Below are positions 1 to 12,550 of a stretch of DNA of 64,000 nt, piece by piece. Source of the DNA: Helochares maculicollis (taxonomy: Eukaryota; Arthropoda; Insecta; Coleoptera; Hydrophilidae). The DNA is taken from positions 1 through 64,000 of the forward strand of contig JAWQRO010000025.1 in NCBI GenBank assembly GCA_033557835.1, read 5' to 3'. Below the pieces are notes generated by a model, which saw nothing but the letters and a program-made list of their open reading frames with translations, was not told the origin of the DNA and did not search any database. The position numbers and the translations under genes are program-made. Every line of letters begins with the position of its first letter. The first letter of the stretch is position 1.

Positions 1-3000
1 TCTTGGGTTCGGTTTATAATTAAAGCGTTGTTATATAAATTATTAATGATGTCGCCGTAGCAAGAAATGGGATTTGGTGGGCAAAAAATGTTTGCAATCT
101 TATATAAATGGCGTTGAAATACTTTAGGAAGTTTGTATAGGCCGAAATTTCCTGGTTTAATCTAACTTTCGCTTGCTTTATGTAAAACGTGCGTTAATAT
201 TTTGCTGTAGTTGCTTGCGCCGCGCCATCTTGCAAGAGCGCAGGGTTTGTTCGTTTAATGCCTATTTATATTTTATATAACGTAAGCAATATTAGTGGTG
301 CTAAAATTTAATATCGGTGATGATGAAAACGCTCGAATATATTATTAGTTTATGTCGGCTCTGCTTAGTTAGAATATTATTAAAATAGAAGGGACCCTGG
401 ATGAGAAAGTGCCTATAAAACAATATTCTTACCAAGTCTGAGTTGAAAACGTTTGCACCACTATGCGTCTGTGGAAAATGTAAATTGGGCAAAATATGTT
501 ATTTGAGATGCACAAATTTAAATGAACATTTTGTCTATTTTCATAATTCGCGTATTAGATCTGCAAGTTTAGATAAGTTTGTTTTTTATTTTCGAATTTT
601 AGAGCATGAAAAATTTCAATAAGTAAAATAATAGAGAACAGTTTGAGAATATCACCTCCCGCCTGATTTTCACGAGAATCTAAATTATGATTTTTCTCCA
701 TGCGATGCTCAGTAAATGCATACTCGCAAAACGATAATAAACTAGAAAATAGGTATCCGCTTTCTCATAAAATTTTATGCATGAAGCAAACAAGTGCGCA
801 CATGCATTTTAGATCCTCACATTGTTGAAGGCAACAAGATACTTGTAAACGGTTTCAATTTATTTATCTATAAATTTGTATGATAGTCTTTTCTTGTAGA
901 TATGGATTACAAGAAGTTTATTTTTTTACCTCACATTCACCTTGAATTTTTATAGCGGTTTAAATTGCATAAGATATCTGGTTGTAATGCTCTATCCCAA
1001 AATCGAAAGTGTATTTTGAAAATATAAACAAAATTGTTCAACAACTGCTTTGTATATTAATTTAGAAGAATATTGAAGCCTATAACAGCAATCTGATTCA
1101 GCAATATTTCATTATGTTTATTACTTAAATCTCATATCCGCAATGTTTTGCCTACATTCTAATACAATGGCGCAGATGGGAATAACTTACTCTTTTATGA
1201 GATTCATTTTATTAAACATGTTATCTATTAGAAACCATACTTTATTACACAAAAGATTTATAAACTTAACCATCAACATTATTGAGAAAAATAATGCTTT
1301 GCACTAATAATAAAATATATTAATCAATATAATGGGAAATTTGTAATACATCTGCTTTATCTATATTAGTTACATATTTAATATGATATCAAAACAGTAT
1401 AAATATCTAAGCATAATTAATTAATGTAAATATTTTCTTGTTTGTCATCATATATAAATTTCCCTTTCATTTGTCGAACGTACTGATGCATGTATTATTC
1501 ATGTGTATTTATGTTGAATAACAGTCATTTAAAGTCAAATTCAAATGAGCAGCTTTCCATTCAACGATATTCTCACCTGGACCATACCTTTTTTTGTTTT
1601 TTTAAACACTTGTAAAGATGTTTTCAATATAAAAGCGCAAAATAATATTTTGTAAATGAATACATGAACGAAATAATAAAATGTTTATACCGAATTTCTG
1701 TATTAATATAAGCGGCAACTAAAATAATTGTTAGCGAATTTAATTAATATAAATATGTACTTACTTTTCAACATATCATTATGAATCTTAGTAAATAATT
1801 CACAAACTTTTATTATATCTACGGTGTTTGTACAATTTATCAATTAACAATACCAATTTCATTTGTGTAACAGATGATTTTCCTAGAGGTTTTTATTGAT
1901 TATATGTACTTATTTAGTATTAGTACAAGCCTTTACGTAAAAAAATATTATAACGGTTGAAAATGCTACAGTAAGCTTGATTTTCTGCTGAAGCAAAAAA
2001 GCATAGCCATGATAACATTGCTTGTCTTTTAATTTGCAGTTTAATAACGCATGTTGCGATATAGACTCATTAACGAACAATAATTCCCTTTTTATTTTAA
2101 GCTCTCTGGTACGATGAGTAATTAGTTCAGTTTAGCTTTTATGCTATAGTAGGAAGAGTAAAAAACATATTTCTCCATTATTTCTCTTGGAGTCAGTTTC
2201 GCTGCGCTGTCAGTGCTTAAACTAAATTTTGCAATTGTTGCTCTTGATAGAAAAGCTAGTTTTTGTAAAAGCCGCAGCTACTGTTTACTTTTTAAAGTTT
2301 TAATAATTAAAATCAAACATGAATAACAACGCCAAGTCCAAGACATAAAAGGTTTTAGGTTATTTTGAGAGATTTAAATTGCAGATAAGCTCAGTAGCTT
2401 AACCAACAACCAAAAGATTTCCAATAGCAATAAATATACAAATGTCATTTCTTCTTCTTCTCCATTATTTTTAAAACCTATTCTTGATGAAGCGTTATTG
2501 TGCTATAACATTTAGTTCATGTCAATGTCTTATAATAGTATTAAATATACTAAAACACATATAAAATGATAACTGGTGATAAACTTATTGTAGCATATTG
2601 GTTAGTATAAAATGTGTATGTATCAGTTTTTAGGCTAACTAAAGCTTTTTCTAGACCTTTCCTTTACAAAATATATTTTTTTAGATTTGAATCTGAAAGC
2701 ACATTTTACAAGTTGTTGAAATTACGCCATTGGTAATTCAAAAGGATAAAAATGGCTTTCACTTTTATTATTACCTTCTACATTAATACTTTATTTAACA
2801 AATAAGGGTTATGCTACTATGTTTTTACATGTATATCTTTAGAAGAAGTACAAGTAAATTAAGATCAACATTTGAGAAAATGAAGAATACTATTGTTTTA
2901 AGAAGCTAAGCTATATTAACTTTATATAATTATAAATTATTTTCAGCAGCACAGAATTTTTCGTTTGTTGAGAAACTTTGTATAGAAAATTGATATAGAA

Positions 3001-3737
3001 CAACAATATAATTTTTACTTGTTCTAGCATGGCGCACAGCGTATAAGATTCATTATGAATATGACACGTTGATTTCTTCAATTCTAAATGTATTTAAAAA
3101 AGATGTTTACTAAGCAGAACCATGTAAAACGAATTAACCGTAGAAACGCAACGAAAACGGACAAGCAGAATCAGTTTAAGACGGGACAACCTAACATATA
3201 AAATAAATGAAGACACTGTGGCGAGGTCAGGATGGTTATTGTAAGCTGGCGCGTAAGAAAAAAAAGAATGTCTTAAATTAATTAAAGAGAATCTAAGAAT
3301 GAAGATAGGATGATAAGAAAAAGTAAACAAATTTAAGCATTACATTATCTCTGCAAAATTAAGGTTGATATTTGTTAGATAACTTAAATACTTTACCTAA
3401 ACCCAAGTTCAATGCGAAAAACCGAGCATGTTGTGAACTGTTACATAAAAACATTCATTAGCAATTTATTAATAGGAGCGATACAATAATAATGCAAAAA
3501 GCTAATTAACATACATAACATATTGAATGTTAATTATCTGTTTATTCATTTTTCACGCTGAAACTTTATAATAGTTTTAATGCGAATATTAATTTTCAAA
3601 CATTTATAACATATTCATTAGCTTTAACATTTTTTATCAAGCTAAAATACCCAACTCTAATTTATTTTTCAATTAAAGTTTATCAATAAATGCATAAACA
3701 AATTCCTTACTTAGCCCACCATTTGTAAATAATACTA
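1..3737. other. AT-rich non-coding DNA, nothing recognised
   Basis: All frames are densely stopped and the base composition is uniformly AT-rich. I looked for coding runs, tandem repeats and long hairpins and saw none worth calling. The longest open stretches (about 60-80 codons on the minus strand near 0.3 and 3.1 kb) have low-complexity, AT-driven composition and no family resemblance. Confidence 0.6.
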
Positions 3738-4100
3738 ACATTATATGTCCAACTAACGATGCGAGGGTGCTCAAGCTATCTCTATGAAAAATGCTCCACT
3801 ATATCGGAGTTTAGACTGTGACTGATTGTGAAGATTAAAAGAGTAATAAAGTATGGTCTGAGCTCGTGGTTAACCGATATCTGGGTGGTCCTCAATTAAA
3901 GCGGTGCTCGAAGCGCTTTCCCAAGGGCTGTTGTAAATCATTGCGGCACGGCAGAGGGCAGCAGCATCGTATTGCGGCTGTGTTAGCTCTGTTGAAATCT
4001 GTCTTTCGGATTTTCCATGCGCTTTAAGCCCACATTGACGTTCCATGAAATTATGAAATATCAATACTTGGGTTGTATATTTTGTAAATGTTGACAAAAA
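3738..4100. other. GC-richer non-coding island
   Basis: Base composition rises clearly above the flanks, with CpG-containing words such as GAAGCGCTT, GGCACGG and TTGCGGCTG. A 75-codon minus-strand frame covers part of it (3870-4097), but its product matches nothing I recognise and no splice or start context supports it. It could be a conserved non-coding element, a decayed exon, or the core of an old transposon. Only the composition is seen; any function is inference. Confidence 0.35.
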
Positions 4101-4249
4101 GGTTTTGCGAATTGCTCTGCCAAATTATTTCCTTTTTGAATTGAGCCAATAAAGTAAACAGAAAATTTGAAGAAGCCGTAAAAACGCCTTAATAATACTA
4201 GAAATATTTGAGAAATGTAAAATAAATCCTGCCTCTAGCACCTCGCATC

Positions 4250-4268
4250 GTTTGGTTATCTACCAAAC
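4250..4268. repeat. Short perfect hairpin, 7-bp stem
   Basis: GTTTGGT and ACCAAAC form a perfect 7-bp stem around a 5-base loop. It is too short for a microRNA precursor and is recorded only as local structure. Confidence 0.5.
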
Positions 4269-4608
4269 ATTCCTGCCAGATTGTTAGATATCCTATAGAT
4301 ATATATGGTATGACTATCTACATAATTCCAAGTATCGATCCAACATGTAAATTTGAACTTATAACTTGCAAGTTCTAATGCTTGTAAGTGGACAACAGAG
4401 GTTTGTACTGCGGTTTGTTATCAAATGTAATGTATAAAGGGATCGTCCCTTTCGAGGATTATATTCGTTTTATTGAAATCCTGAAATAAATTTGCATCTC
4501 AATAGTTGTGGTACAGAGTTGAGAAGCGTTTGAACGGAATAAATTCACAAAAATATTGGTTATTTAAGGTTAAGTCAGTTAAATAGAAAGCTGTTTCTTG
4601 AGAGTGTA

Positions 4609-4801
4609 GAAAAGAGGTAGCGTAAGTACTTACTCGCATTGACCCCTTTCCATTGTTATCACGGAATATTGCGGAAGACGGCATGTGTCGAGTTGAGGAA
4701 GATTCCTTGCTCAAGATCCGGACGCAGCTCCCGATCAAATCCCATCTATTTTGTGTTTTGGACCCAACACTTCCTGCTTCCTGCATGAATGTAACGGTTT
4801 T
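4609..4801. repeat. Dispersed repeat, copy 1 of 2
   Basis: This segment of about 190 bp is clearly homologous, in the same orientation, to 7541-7741. Shared words include CGCATTGACCCCTTTCCATT, GGAATATTGCG, GGCATGTGTCGAG and CATCTATTTTGTGT, with small indels between them. On the minus strand both copies can be read as ending in the same peptide, including RDNNGKGSMR. The repeat may therefore be part of a coding transposon, but I do not recognise the protein. This copy lies inside a 114-codon minus-strand open frame (4499-4843). No terminal repeats or target-site duplication are visible. Confidence 0.75.
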
Positions 4802-7111
4802 GACTACATTGCTGTAAGTCCCACTAACCCCAACATTTTTCATTGTATTTTAAATAATGTACATTGCTTCGTATATTTAGAACGTACGGAAATGTTTTAT
4901 TCTATCTTAGTCGATTTTTTAGAAACTCGTCACTAATTATTTTTTATTTCAAGTTATAGTAGAATTAAAATGTTACAAATAGAAACTATACAGTTCTAGA
5001 AGAATTGAGAGCAAACACAAATTTATCTTCTCTGAATATCAGTCAATGAATGATCTTCATTCGGAATTTTCAGCAGATAATTATGTAACATATTTACAAA
5101 ACTTTTGGCATTTTCAGCAGTTATTTTAAATGAACTATTTCCGTCAAAAATTGAATTCTGCAATATCCAACGCTTTTTGTCAAAAAACTTATTAATACTT
5201 AGATTTTGATATCACATTATTATTTAAAAAAGCATTTAAAAGTAATATTTAGATATCTTAAGCAAAGGATTCGTTATTCTTCGGAGAAGCGGAATAATTA
5301 GATGATACCAGCTATTCTGAAACGTGAACTGATTGGCCTACGCAAAGATATTCATAATTTTTTTTAGTTTTTTTTTTATTTACTGTGATCTCTCTATAAG
5401 TGGTATACATTCGCCGAATATCACTTTTCTCTATGCGTAGTTAATTTAAGCGTAATTTCTTGCAGGCAGTATAATAAAACGATTTTGCAGCGTCGTGCAA
5501 TATAGGTCGACATAGCTGAATTTTTTTGGCTGGTATGGTAAACCAATATAATGTTTATTGAAGATCTGTGGATCTACGTCTCAACCATTAAATTCAAGAC
5601 TAATTCAACATCAAAATCACTGACTACGAACATTTCAAATCTTTGGAAACTTATAACTTTAAAATATTTACAAATAAATAAAAATTTGTCACAGACAATT
5701 TAAAATAAAATAAAATGTTAGTTCTGCTAGTACTTCATTTATAGGAAAGCGAAATTGTAAACTAGCTACTTCCCTTTTGCTACAGTTAATAAACGTTTAA
5801 GCAATAGCTATAGAAATAAAAATAAAAACTATACATAAATGATCACCATCGTCGTTATATCTATTTTAGTTGAGAAACATTTTTAAATTGTTCAATTCTA
5901 GACCAGAATTTACAGTTTTTCATTACAAAATAACCGAAAATATATGTCAGAAACAAATTGTTGATAATAAAATAATCTGTTTATACATTCATATGCTGTA
6001 AAATTATCACTGAATCCAAAATGTGCAAAATTAATGTGGAGTGTAAACTGTAGAAAAATATTCACAATTAAGCAAGAGTAGGCAATAAACTTGTCACTAT
6101 GTCATGAAAAAGCAGTAAATGTTTATAATGGATATAAAATTTCAGTAATGCTTAAAGTTCATGGCGCATATTGATATTTATATTTGGATGTCACTTGAGT
6201 AGTTCAGAGACTAATTCCTTAACAGTTTTGATAATAATTTGTTAGCTTATGCAAATGTCTTTAAGTATTGCTGAATATGTTATTTGTTGTCATTGTTGAT
6301 ATAAGCGGATTTGAAAAGCTTGTGAATATTTGGTGGTAAAAGTAAATGTAAACTAAGTCGTTGAACAATAAACGATAAAAATAGATCGATCAGCTTAGTA
6401 CAAGCAAAACTATTTCAAATTTTCGTCCAAGTGTAAACAGTGCTTCTCCACAATAAATCCTTTAAATGGCGAAGTATTCATCATATCTGCATCAGATGCT
6501 TAATCCGAGCTGTATTTCTACCTAGTGCACAGTGAAGTGCGGTGTGCCAGGATAAATCGTATCTCCTCGCTCACAGCAATTTTTAAACAAGCCACAAAGT
6601 AAACAGCTTGTAGATGTTAGATTTTCGAGCTTCTTTTGTCGTTTACTTGCTAATATAATAAATAGTTTTCGTGAAACCTCATTTTTCTCCGCTTCAACTT
6701 TATTGCAGGTCATTTGCTCGATGCATTTTCAAAATTTCATTCATACTTGAGAGAGGCGAGAAAAATGATTCAAACCCTCATCAACTTGATGGGAATCTTA
6801 AGAAATTTATGTACTTGGCCGTCAAAAAACCTGTATAATATTTCCGATGTGATAGAACTGTCACATTTGGTCAAAGAAAACTATACATAAGTTTTTAGTT
6901 ATAATATTTATTAACTTTTCAACCTTATTTTTGAAACAAATTATTAATTATTTGTGGTTATTGTGGTTTGTAACGACAGCAGCTTCTTCAAGTAAGTGCA
7001 TAAGTTAAAAATGTCTTACGATATATTTTAATAAAATTAAATGAAAAAACAGTTTTTGAAAAATTTTAGAGCTTTGTAACAAATGTAGCGTTTTTTTGTA
7101 TGCCCGCTAAG
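4802..7111. other. AT-rich non-coding DNA
   Basis: Mostly stop-dense AT-rich sequence between the two repeat copies. A slightly richer patch at about 6.50-6.77 kb holds a 63-codon minus-strand frame with a cysteine-rich middle (CLLCGLFKNCC), which I do not recognise and which lacks any supporting context. Nothing else was seen. Confidence 0.5.
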
Positions 7112-7118
7112 TATTACA

Positions 7119-7151
7119 AGCAATGCTTCGGTTGAGCGTTTCATTAGTACT
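7119..7151 (+). mobile_element. Possible hAT transposase C-terminal remnant
   Basis: The plus strand reads SNASVERFIST, preceded in the same frame by PLSIT. This resembles the hAT dimerisation signature, in which a Ser/Asn-Ala-Ser/Thr-x-Glu-Arg-x-Phe-Ser core follows a short hydrophobic strand. The frame hits a stop two codons later, and the flanks are too decayed to extend the match. A chance resemblance is possible. The nearby repeat copy at 7541-7741 could belong to the same dead element, but nothing seen links them. Confidence 0.25.
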
Positions 7152-7540
7152 ATATAATTTAAATTACCATCACGTCAATTAAAAAATACCAATCGATATT
7201 TAATAATTGGCCCCGAGAAGTTATATTACGAGTCACACAACGAGATGAACCAGCACGACTGCGAATAGCACAGGAAAATTAAAATTTAATGAGGTTTTTT
7301 CTACCGGTAAAATTCCAAAACAAATTGTCGCTGATATTGAACTGACTACCAGTGCGTTGTCAATTCTTTTTATTGGCTGGTTTGTATGTGTACTCAGCCG
7401 CTTGCGGCTATAGTAAATTGCCAGCAGGAATCTATCACAGGTCAACCGTTGACATTGCCAGTTAGATAAAGGAAACTCGAGGAAGGAGGACTTTCTAACA
7501 AAACAATTGCAGAAGCTACCGATGTGGAAAAGTTAGAAAT
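7152..7540. other. Moderately GC-richer decayed sequence, unassigned
   Basis: Composition is higher than the background, and frames show broken protein-like runs on the plus strand. One, GLSNKTIAEATDVEK just before 7541, resembles a helix-turn-helix of the transposase type. It is too short and isolated to assign. Confidence 0.25.
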
Positions 7541-7741
7541 GAAAAGAGATCTTGTACGTATTTATTCGCATTGACCCCTTTCCATTGTTATCGCGGAATA
7601 TTGCGAAAGAAGGCATGTGTCGAGCTGAGAAAGATGCCTTTTGCTCGAGAACCGGACGTGGACACAGCTCCCGTTGAAATCTCATCTATTTTGTGTCCTG
7701 CACACAACATTTCCTGTTTCCTCTCAAATATAATGTTTTTC
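7541..7741. repeat. Dispersed repeat, copy 2 of 2
   Basis: Homologous over its whole length to 4609-4801, about 2.9 kb upstream and in the same orientation. The most similar stretch is the middle third (CGCATTGACCCC through GGCATGTGTCGAG). Minus-strand reading gives ARHMPSFAIFRDNNGK, nearly the same peptide as copy 1. Differences between the copies there are partly silent and partly replacing, so they do not settle whether the peptide was ever selected. Confidence 0.75.
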
Positions 7742-8640
7742 GCTAAAAAAATTATTATGATTGATACCGTCCATTTCCTGTTCTCTATAACCCATTATTA
7801 CTACAACAGTATACTACAAACCGATATTTCGGTTTAACCTTAAACATTTGTTACAAACTAGCCATTTCAAGGATGCATATTTGTGAAGGGCAATTGAGAG
7901 TATATTTTTGAAGCAAATTAGGTTGCAAGCTGCAACACCTTATAGTGTGTACTTAGCTCTAGAGATTCTTGAGAGTGATAAAAACCAGGGGCTAATATAC
8001 ATATTTCTTAGGAATGCACGTAAGAAATATGCAAATTTTAGTTAAACAAAGAACATAATTTACACAGTGTATAGGCTAATTTCAATTTAAAGTGAGAAAG
8101 AAATTTGTACATACATTTGGAAAATTAAAAGCAGCCTGGTGTAATTATGTAAATAAGACCGCGTTTACTTTGTATATATTTTTAAATGTAGAGCTTAAAT
8201 CAAATCGCTCCTGTAGAAATTCTAGAGAAAATGAATTTTGGTAATGTTTCTACAAAGGTAACGACTAATATACAAGGTTTTTTAATCATCAAAATATAAG
8301 GAATAAAGAGACTAGTTCTACACTTACAGTAAATAACAATTTTATCAATTCAAATGAAGCTGTGAACTTCTTATCTGTAACTCTCTTTCATTAAAATACT
8401 CTAACCTGTAGCAAACTGTATAGTGCTCTTCAACTATTCCAATCTTACGGTTTCCTTTTTAGGTTAACACCCAGAAGTTTCCTCACCTGTTTACAGCATA
8501 ATTTGGTAAATGGCAGCAGTAAACCAGGAAAGAAAGTGTACAAGATGCAAAGTAATACAAGTTCTTTGAGGCGACGATGACCATAAACTAAGGGAAATCA
8601 AGATAGAATCCATTCCGTATTCAATTTAAGAGCACAGATA
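7742..8640. other. AT-rich non-coding DNA, nothing recognised
   Basis: Stop-dense in all frames. No repeats, hairpins or coding resemblance were seen. Confidence 0.5.
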
Positions 8641-9130
8641 CCTTCACCTGAGACCTAAGAGCTCTTATTACTCCTTGAAATGCATCTGTTTGTGCTCTCG
8701 GTTATATTTGAGAATCAAGTCACAGTATCATCTTCATTCCAACCCAGATGTATACAGCTCTTTGTCGAGAGCTGTCAAAGACCCCCTTCAACCATATTTT
8801 ATTTCTTTTGTGGCCATAAACGGGCTGCAATTGCGAGTCGAATCACGCGCGCCGCGCGAAATCCACTCTGTATACAGCTCTAAAAGTTGTCAAATGTCAT
8901 ATCCAACCTGCTGTGCCCTTATTGGTTTTGAAACTTAAGGTGCCGATATATTATCAAGGGAAACGTATTCTGGCATTTTAACATCAATTTCCGGTTTCTC
9001 ATTCGATATTCCAGCAAATCATTTTGATGAGTGAAAAACCGGAGCAGCAAGGAGTGCCATTTGGATGTAGGTCGCGAAGTTGATCGTCTCTGCGCTTCGC
9101 GGCTCGTCGCATCGCATCTTTGGTGCATCA
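8641..9130. promoter_or_regulatory. GC-richer island with twin TGTATACAGCTCT/TGTCAAA modules
   Basis: The 13-mer TGTATACAGCTCT occurs at 8749-8761 and again at 8869-8881, exactly 120 bp apart. Each copy is followed within a few bases by TGTCAAA (8773-8779 and 8888-8894). The CTGTCAA type of word is known as the core recognised by TALE homeodomain proteins (MEIS/Homothorax, TGIF). The first copy also forms a perfect 6-bp hairpin (AGCTCT/AGAGCT, 8756-8773). Between the copies lies a CpG-dense run (CACGCGCGCCGCGCG). Overlapping open frames here encode nothing I recognise. A cis-regulatory role is inference from the doubled motif and the composition. Confidence 0.35.
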
Positions 9131-9769
9131 GATCGTCTTCTGCTTAAGCTACATATATCAAACGGTTTTCAATAAGTTTTCTAATTTGTTTTCTTAGAAT
9201 TAGTTCGTTGCACCACTGAACAACAACAAAGTCAGATAGGGTCAGTTGTATAGGAGATGCATTTTGCTCTAGATGCTTCTAGGTAATTGATTGCGCTCCA
9301 TTTATGCAGTGAATCTCTTATGAAACTGAGATGGAGAATACCGCGTTTGGAACTGCAAGTGGAATTAGTTCGAGATTTTGTAAAAAATGTTGAAATGGTC
9401 TATTGAAATAAAAATTGGGGATTGGTGCTCCTAAATTTTTTATATCGAGGTTTAACCAAAGACTTCTTGAAGACACGATATTTTTCTATCAATGTTATAG
9501 AAGTTTTAAAATTTCCTTTTCTGGCTTATTTTCATCTCTTCTGAAATATAGGTATGTTGGGAAGAGTCAAGTTGTTGCGTAATTTGTTTGCTTACACATT
9601 CCTGTTTATAAATTACATATCTGTAATTAGACCTTTTAAGCCAATGTACAACAAACAATAACATTTTGTTATTTTGCAAGTACGTTCAGCTAATTAGCAC
9701 ATTTGTATTTTTTCTACATTTGGTTAACGCAAATATGAGTGCAAAAATATTTTGCTGTACTTGCAACAT
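9131..9769. other. AT-rich non-coding DNA, nothing recognised
   Basis: No coding resemblance and no repeats were seen in this gap before the LINE relic. Confidence 0.5.
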
Positions 9770-10924
9770 GAAACGCTCAATCTTGTATAAGAAAAACATA
9801 CGAGATAGTAGAAGAAATGAACAAACACAAAACTGACATGCACACTGAGTAAAACAAATATAATACAATAGAATGCATAGTCTGCATGATGCTATAGACA
9901 TAGGCAAAAAACTGATGAAGGTAATAATCAAAGTGCGAGACACAAGTGCGTATTGTAAAAGAATATGCACTCTATATAGAAGGAAATATGTTGAACTAGC
10001 AAGAAAAATGAAAATCTCCAATGTCTGCTCAGCAACAGGCGTGTAGACGGTGTTACAAGGAATCAAAATAATTAATCAAGATAATTGAGTTTTGTATACT
10101 GAACACATATTTTCTTCATCCACCGCAGCATAAATATCACTAGAAATCAATACTCTAATATAAATACGAATGGGATAATAAACAAAAAACAGGTAATTAA
10201 TTATCAAGCAGGGCATGTTAGAACATAATGGACTAGTGTTGTGTAAGTTAAATAGCCCGCTGCATAAAGGAAATACTATATGCTTCTATGCCAACAAAAT
10301 CATAAAATATTTTTAGCGATATACTAAATCAAATATTGGGGTAATAAATAGTAGTAAAGAAGAGCGGGAAAAGAAATGTTGGGAGTAAGAAGAGTTTACA
10401 AAAAACAGCAAGCGGGTAAATAGAAATGCTAAATTAAAAAAATGTATTGATTAAACAAAAGAAACTTAAAATCCCAAAATTACCATAAACACAAAGGTGT
10501 CAGAACTGATATATGTGAGTTCCAGTATCGATTTGAGGAATTGCGAATTATTGAAATATTCCTGGTAATCAACACGGAAGGAACGGACTTAACATAGAAA
10601 TAGCAAGCATATTAACAGAAAGCAATGTTGTTGAAAAAGAAATAACGGATGCTATTTTAAAATTTTAAAATAGAAATTCTCCAAGGCTTAGCAAGATTTT
10701 TAATGAACTAAAGAGATATGAAAAATAAAATATATAATAAACTTTTTAACAAAATAACGGAAAAAGGCAAATTCCTTATCAATGAAAAATGCAAACAGAG
10801 CATTAACTTACAACAAAAGAATGCTAGAGGACTACTTAACCATCTCTATAACATATTACAAAATAACACTTCATCTTTAGTTCTCACACCTAAAAGTCGT
10901 CCTTTTTTTGACATTCTAAATTAA
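9770..10924 (+). mobile_element. Degenerate RTE-like LINE, 5' part (endonuclease and RT fingers)
   Basis: The plus strand carries broken fragments that follow the order of an RTE-clade ORF. Near 9802-9840 it reads EIVEEMNKHKTDM, the kind of helix that follows the N-terminal strand of the AP endonuclease in these elements. At 10.50-10.56 kb a fragment FQYRFEEL resembles the linker before the RT. From about 10,630 the sequence EKEIT, then LSKIFNELKRYEK, YNKLFNKITEKGKF and KNARGLLNHLYNI follows the RT fingers. Frameshifts and stops are frequent, so the element is dead. The 68-codon open frame at 10718-10924 is a remnant of this RT, not a gene. The matches are weaker than in the 3' part at 12.84-13.75 kb, from which this is separated by 1.9 kb of unrelated DNA. 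Confidence 0.45.
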
Positions 10925-11954
10925 CAGTTGTTTAACAGTGGATAATGACATTTTTATAAACACCTCTCATGTAATTTAACTAGCAGTTGTAAAAAGCACC
11001 AGAAAACCTGTCTCATTAAGATTCTTTCCTCATTCGTGGTACACATCATTAAAGCTATGAATTTACAACATTTCATTTTGTCAACTTTCGCGGAATGTGC
11101 TGGGCTTATGTTTCACTCCTTCAGAATAATACAATTTATTTATTAATAAAGTTTTAAAATAAAAACTATAATACTTTAATGTTAACTTTGCAGTCTATTG
11201 AAAAACTAAATATTTTGTAAATAATTCAACGAACATATTTTACTGAAAGTGCAGCATTGTTATTATATTTTCTTATTTAGTGTAGAAAAAAATCACGACT
11301 TGTTAAAAATTACACCTTTTGAACATTTTTCTTTTTAATAAAATGTAAATAAGTTTGAACTATAGACATGAAAGTAACAAGAAAGGAAAGCGATAATAAA
11401 AGCTATGTCAATTTATTCTAGTTTTATTTCTTATGCAATATTCATTTTAAAATATGAGATACCATCATTAATATTACATGAAGTTACAATATCTTTTAAA
11501 AATCTTTGAGATAGGACAAAGTGTAAGGTTTATTTGAAGTAAAAGACTACGCACAAGATAAGTTTTCCTTAAAATTAAGACGCATTAAGCAGTATTTTTT
11601 TATATCAATTTTAAAATGTAAGCTTTAAAAGAAAATAGTTCTTACGTTTTACCCCTTCTCTTTTACAAAAACATCTGCTATAAAGTAAGCATTGTATTTA
11701 AAGCTGATAATATTAAGTTGTCTGAAAAATATGACGTAAACCTTAGTAGCTCAGTTGTGGGAACCAATATTTAGCATTATATTGAAAACTACGGATTGAA
11801 ATGTCTCCATAACAAGCAGCAATGTCGTTTGGCTTCTGTAAATACTAAGCTATTCATTTGTATTTTTAATATTGCATCTAATGAAAAATGAAGAACGATT
11901 CCGTGATGATCCAATACACTTGACAGTTGCCCCTCTAGATGTCTTTACACTACA
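10925..11954. other. AT-rich DNA between the two LINE parts
   Basis: Very AT-rich and stop-dense, with no recognisable coding. An intact RTE would need only about 200 bp to connect the RT fingers at 10.9 kb to the palm at 12.84 kb. So this stretch plus 11.96-12.84 kb is either an insertion into the LINE or a separator of two independent LINE fragments. Confidence 0.4.
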
Positions 11955-12550
11955 TCAATACATCACATTAAAATAGGTCAAGGATAAATCGCTTAAGTCC
12001 ATCACCGCAAAAAAATGTCTCGCTCGACAGCAGAAGCAGGCTGTAGAATGTACAAGAATGGTGCGATTTTGAAAGCAAAAGCGTAGCGTTATCAAATGGT
12101 AGCAAGTTTGGCTCTGGATTACCGTTAAATGGCCGGGTGTCCACACGCCCGCAATCCGGAGTTGCTGGCCTCGCGTTCCCCCGCTCCGTCCTGGAACGGA
12201 TGCATTTTCCATTTCCGGTGCTGTGGGATTTATGTGGCGTCGTTTATTCGTGGCGATTCTGCGGTGTGGATCATAGCTGAACTGTGGCCTAATACATTTC
12301 ATATGCTGTTGTATAATGCCTAACTATTGCGCGAAAAAGGAGATCAATTGTTATTTATGGCTGGCTTACATCTTCATCCCGCTTCATTATTTATTAATGT
12401 TCTTTTGTGAATGGAAATTCCGACCCGTTATATCTTCCGGTGATCTTTCTGGTTTGGCTTCGGATACTATGCTCAACTTTCTAGTCTGGTCAATTTTTTC
12501 TTCTTATTTCTCTGGCTTTACTTATTGTCTATTCGTGACCGGAATATAAC
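11955..12550. other. GC-richer island between LINE halves
   Basis: The section at 12,120-12,280 is among the most GC-rich in the window. Open frames of 64-115 codons occur on both strands but overlap each other and resemble no family. Composition, not coding, probably keeps them open. If the LINE halves once were one element, this island arrived as part of an insertion, which would argue for transposon cargo rather than an ancestral regulatory element. Confidence 0.35.

Noticed and set aside
9686..10066. 126-codon minus-strand open frame, the longest in the window
   Set aside because: It encodes a hydrophobic, Leu/Cys/Ser-rich sequence with no family resemblance. The opposite strand reads as LINE endonuclease debris, which better explains the composition.
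11744..11762. tRNA A-box-like sequence TAGCTCAGTTGTGGG
   Set aside because: No B-box (GGTTCGANNCC-like) follows at the expected distance and no cloverleaf can be drawn, so it is neither a tRNA nor a tRNA-derived SINE head.
11955..12302. 115-codon minus-strand open frame in a GC-richer island
   Set aside because: It overlaps plus-strand frames in the same island and shows no recognisable domain. Open frames are expected where stop codons are rarer.
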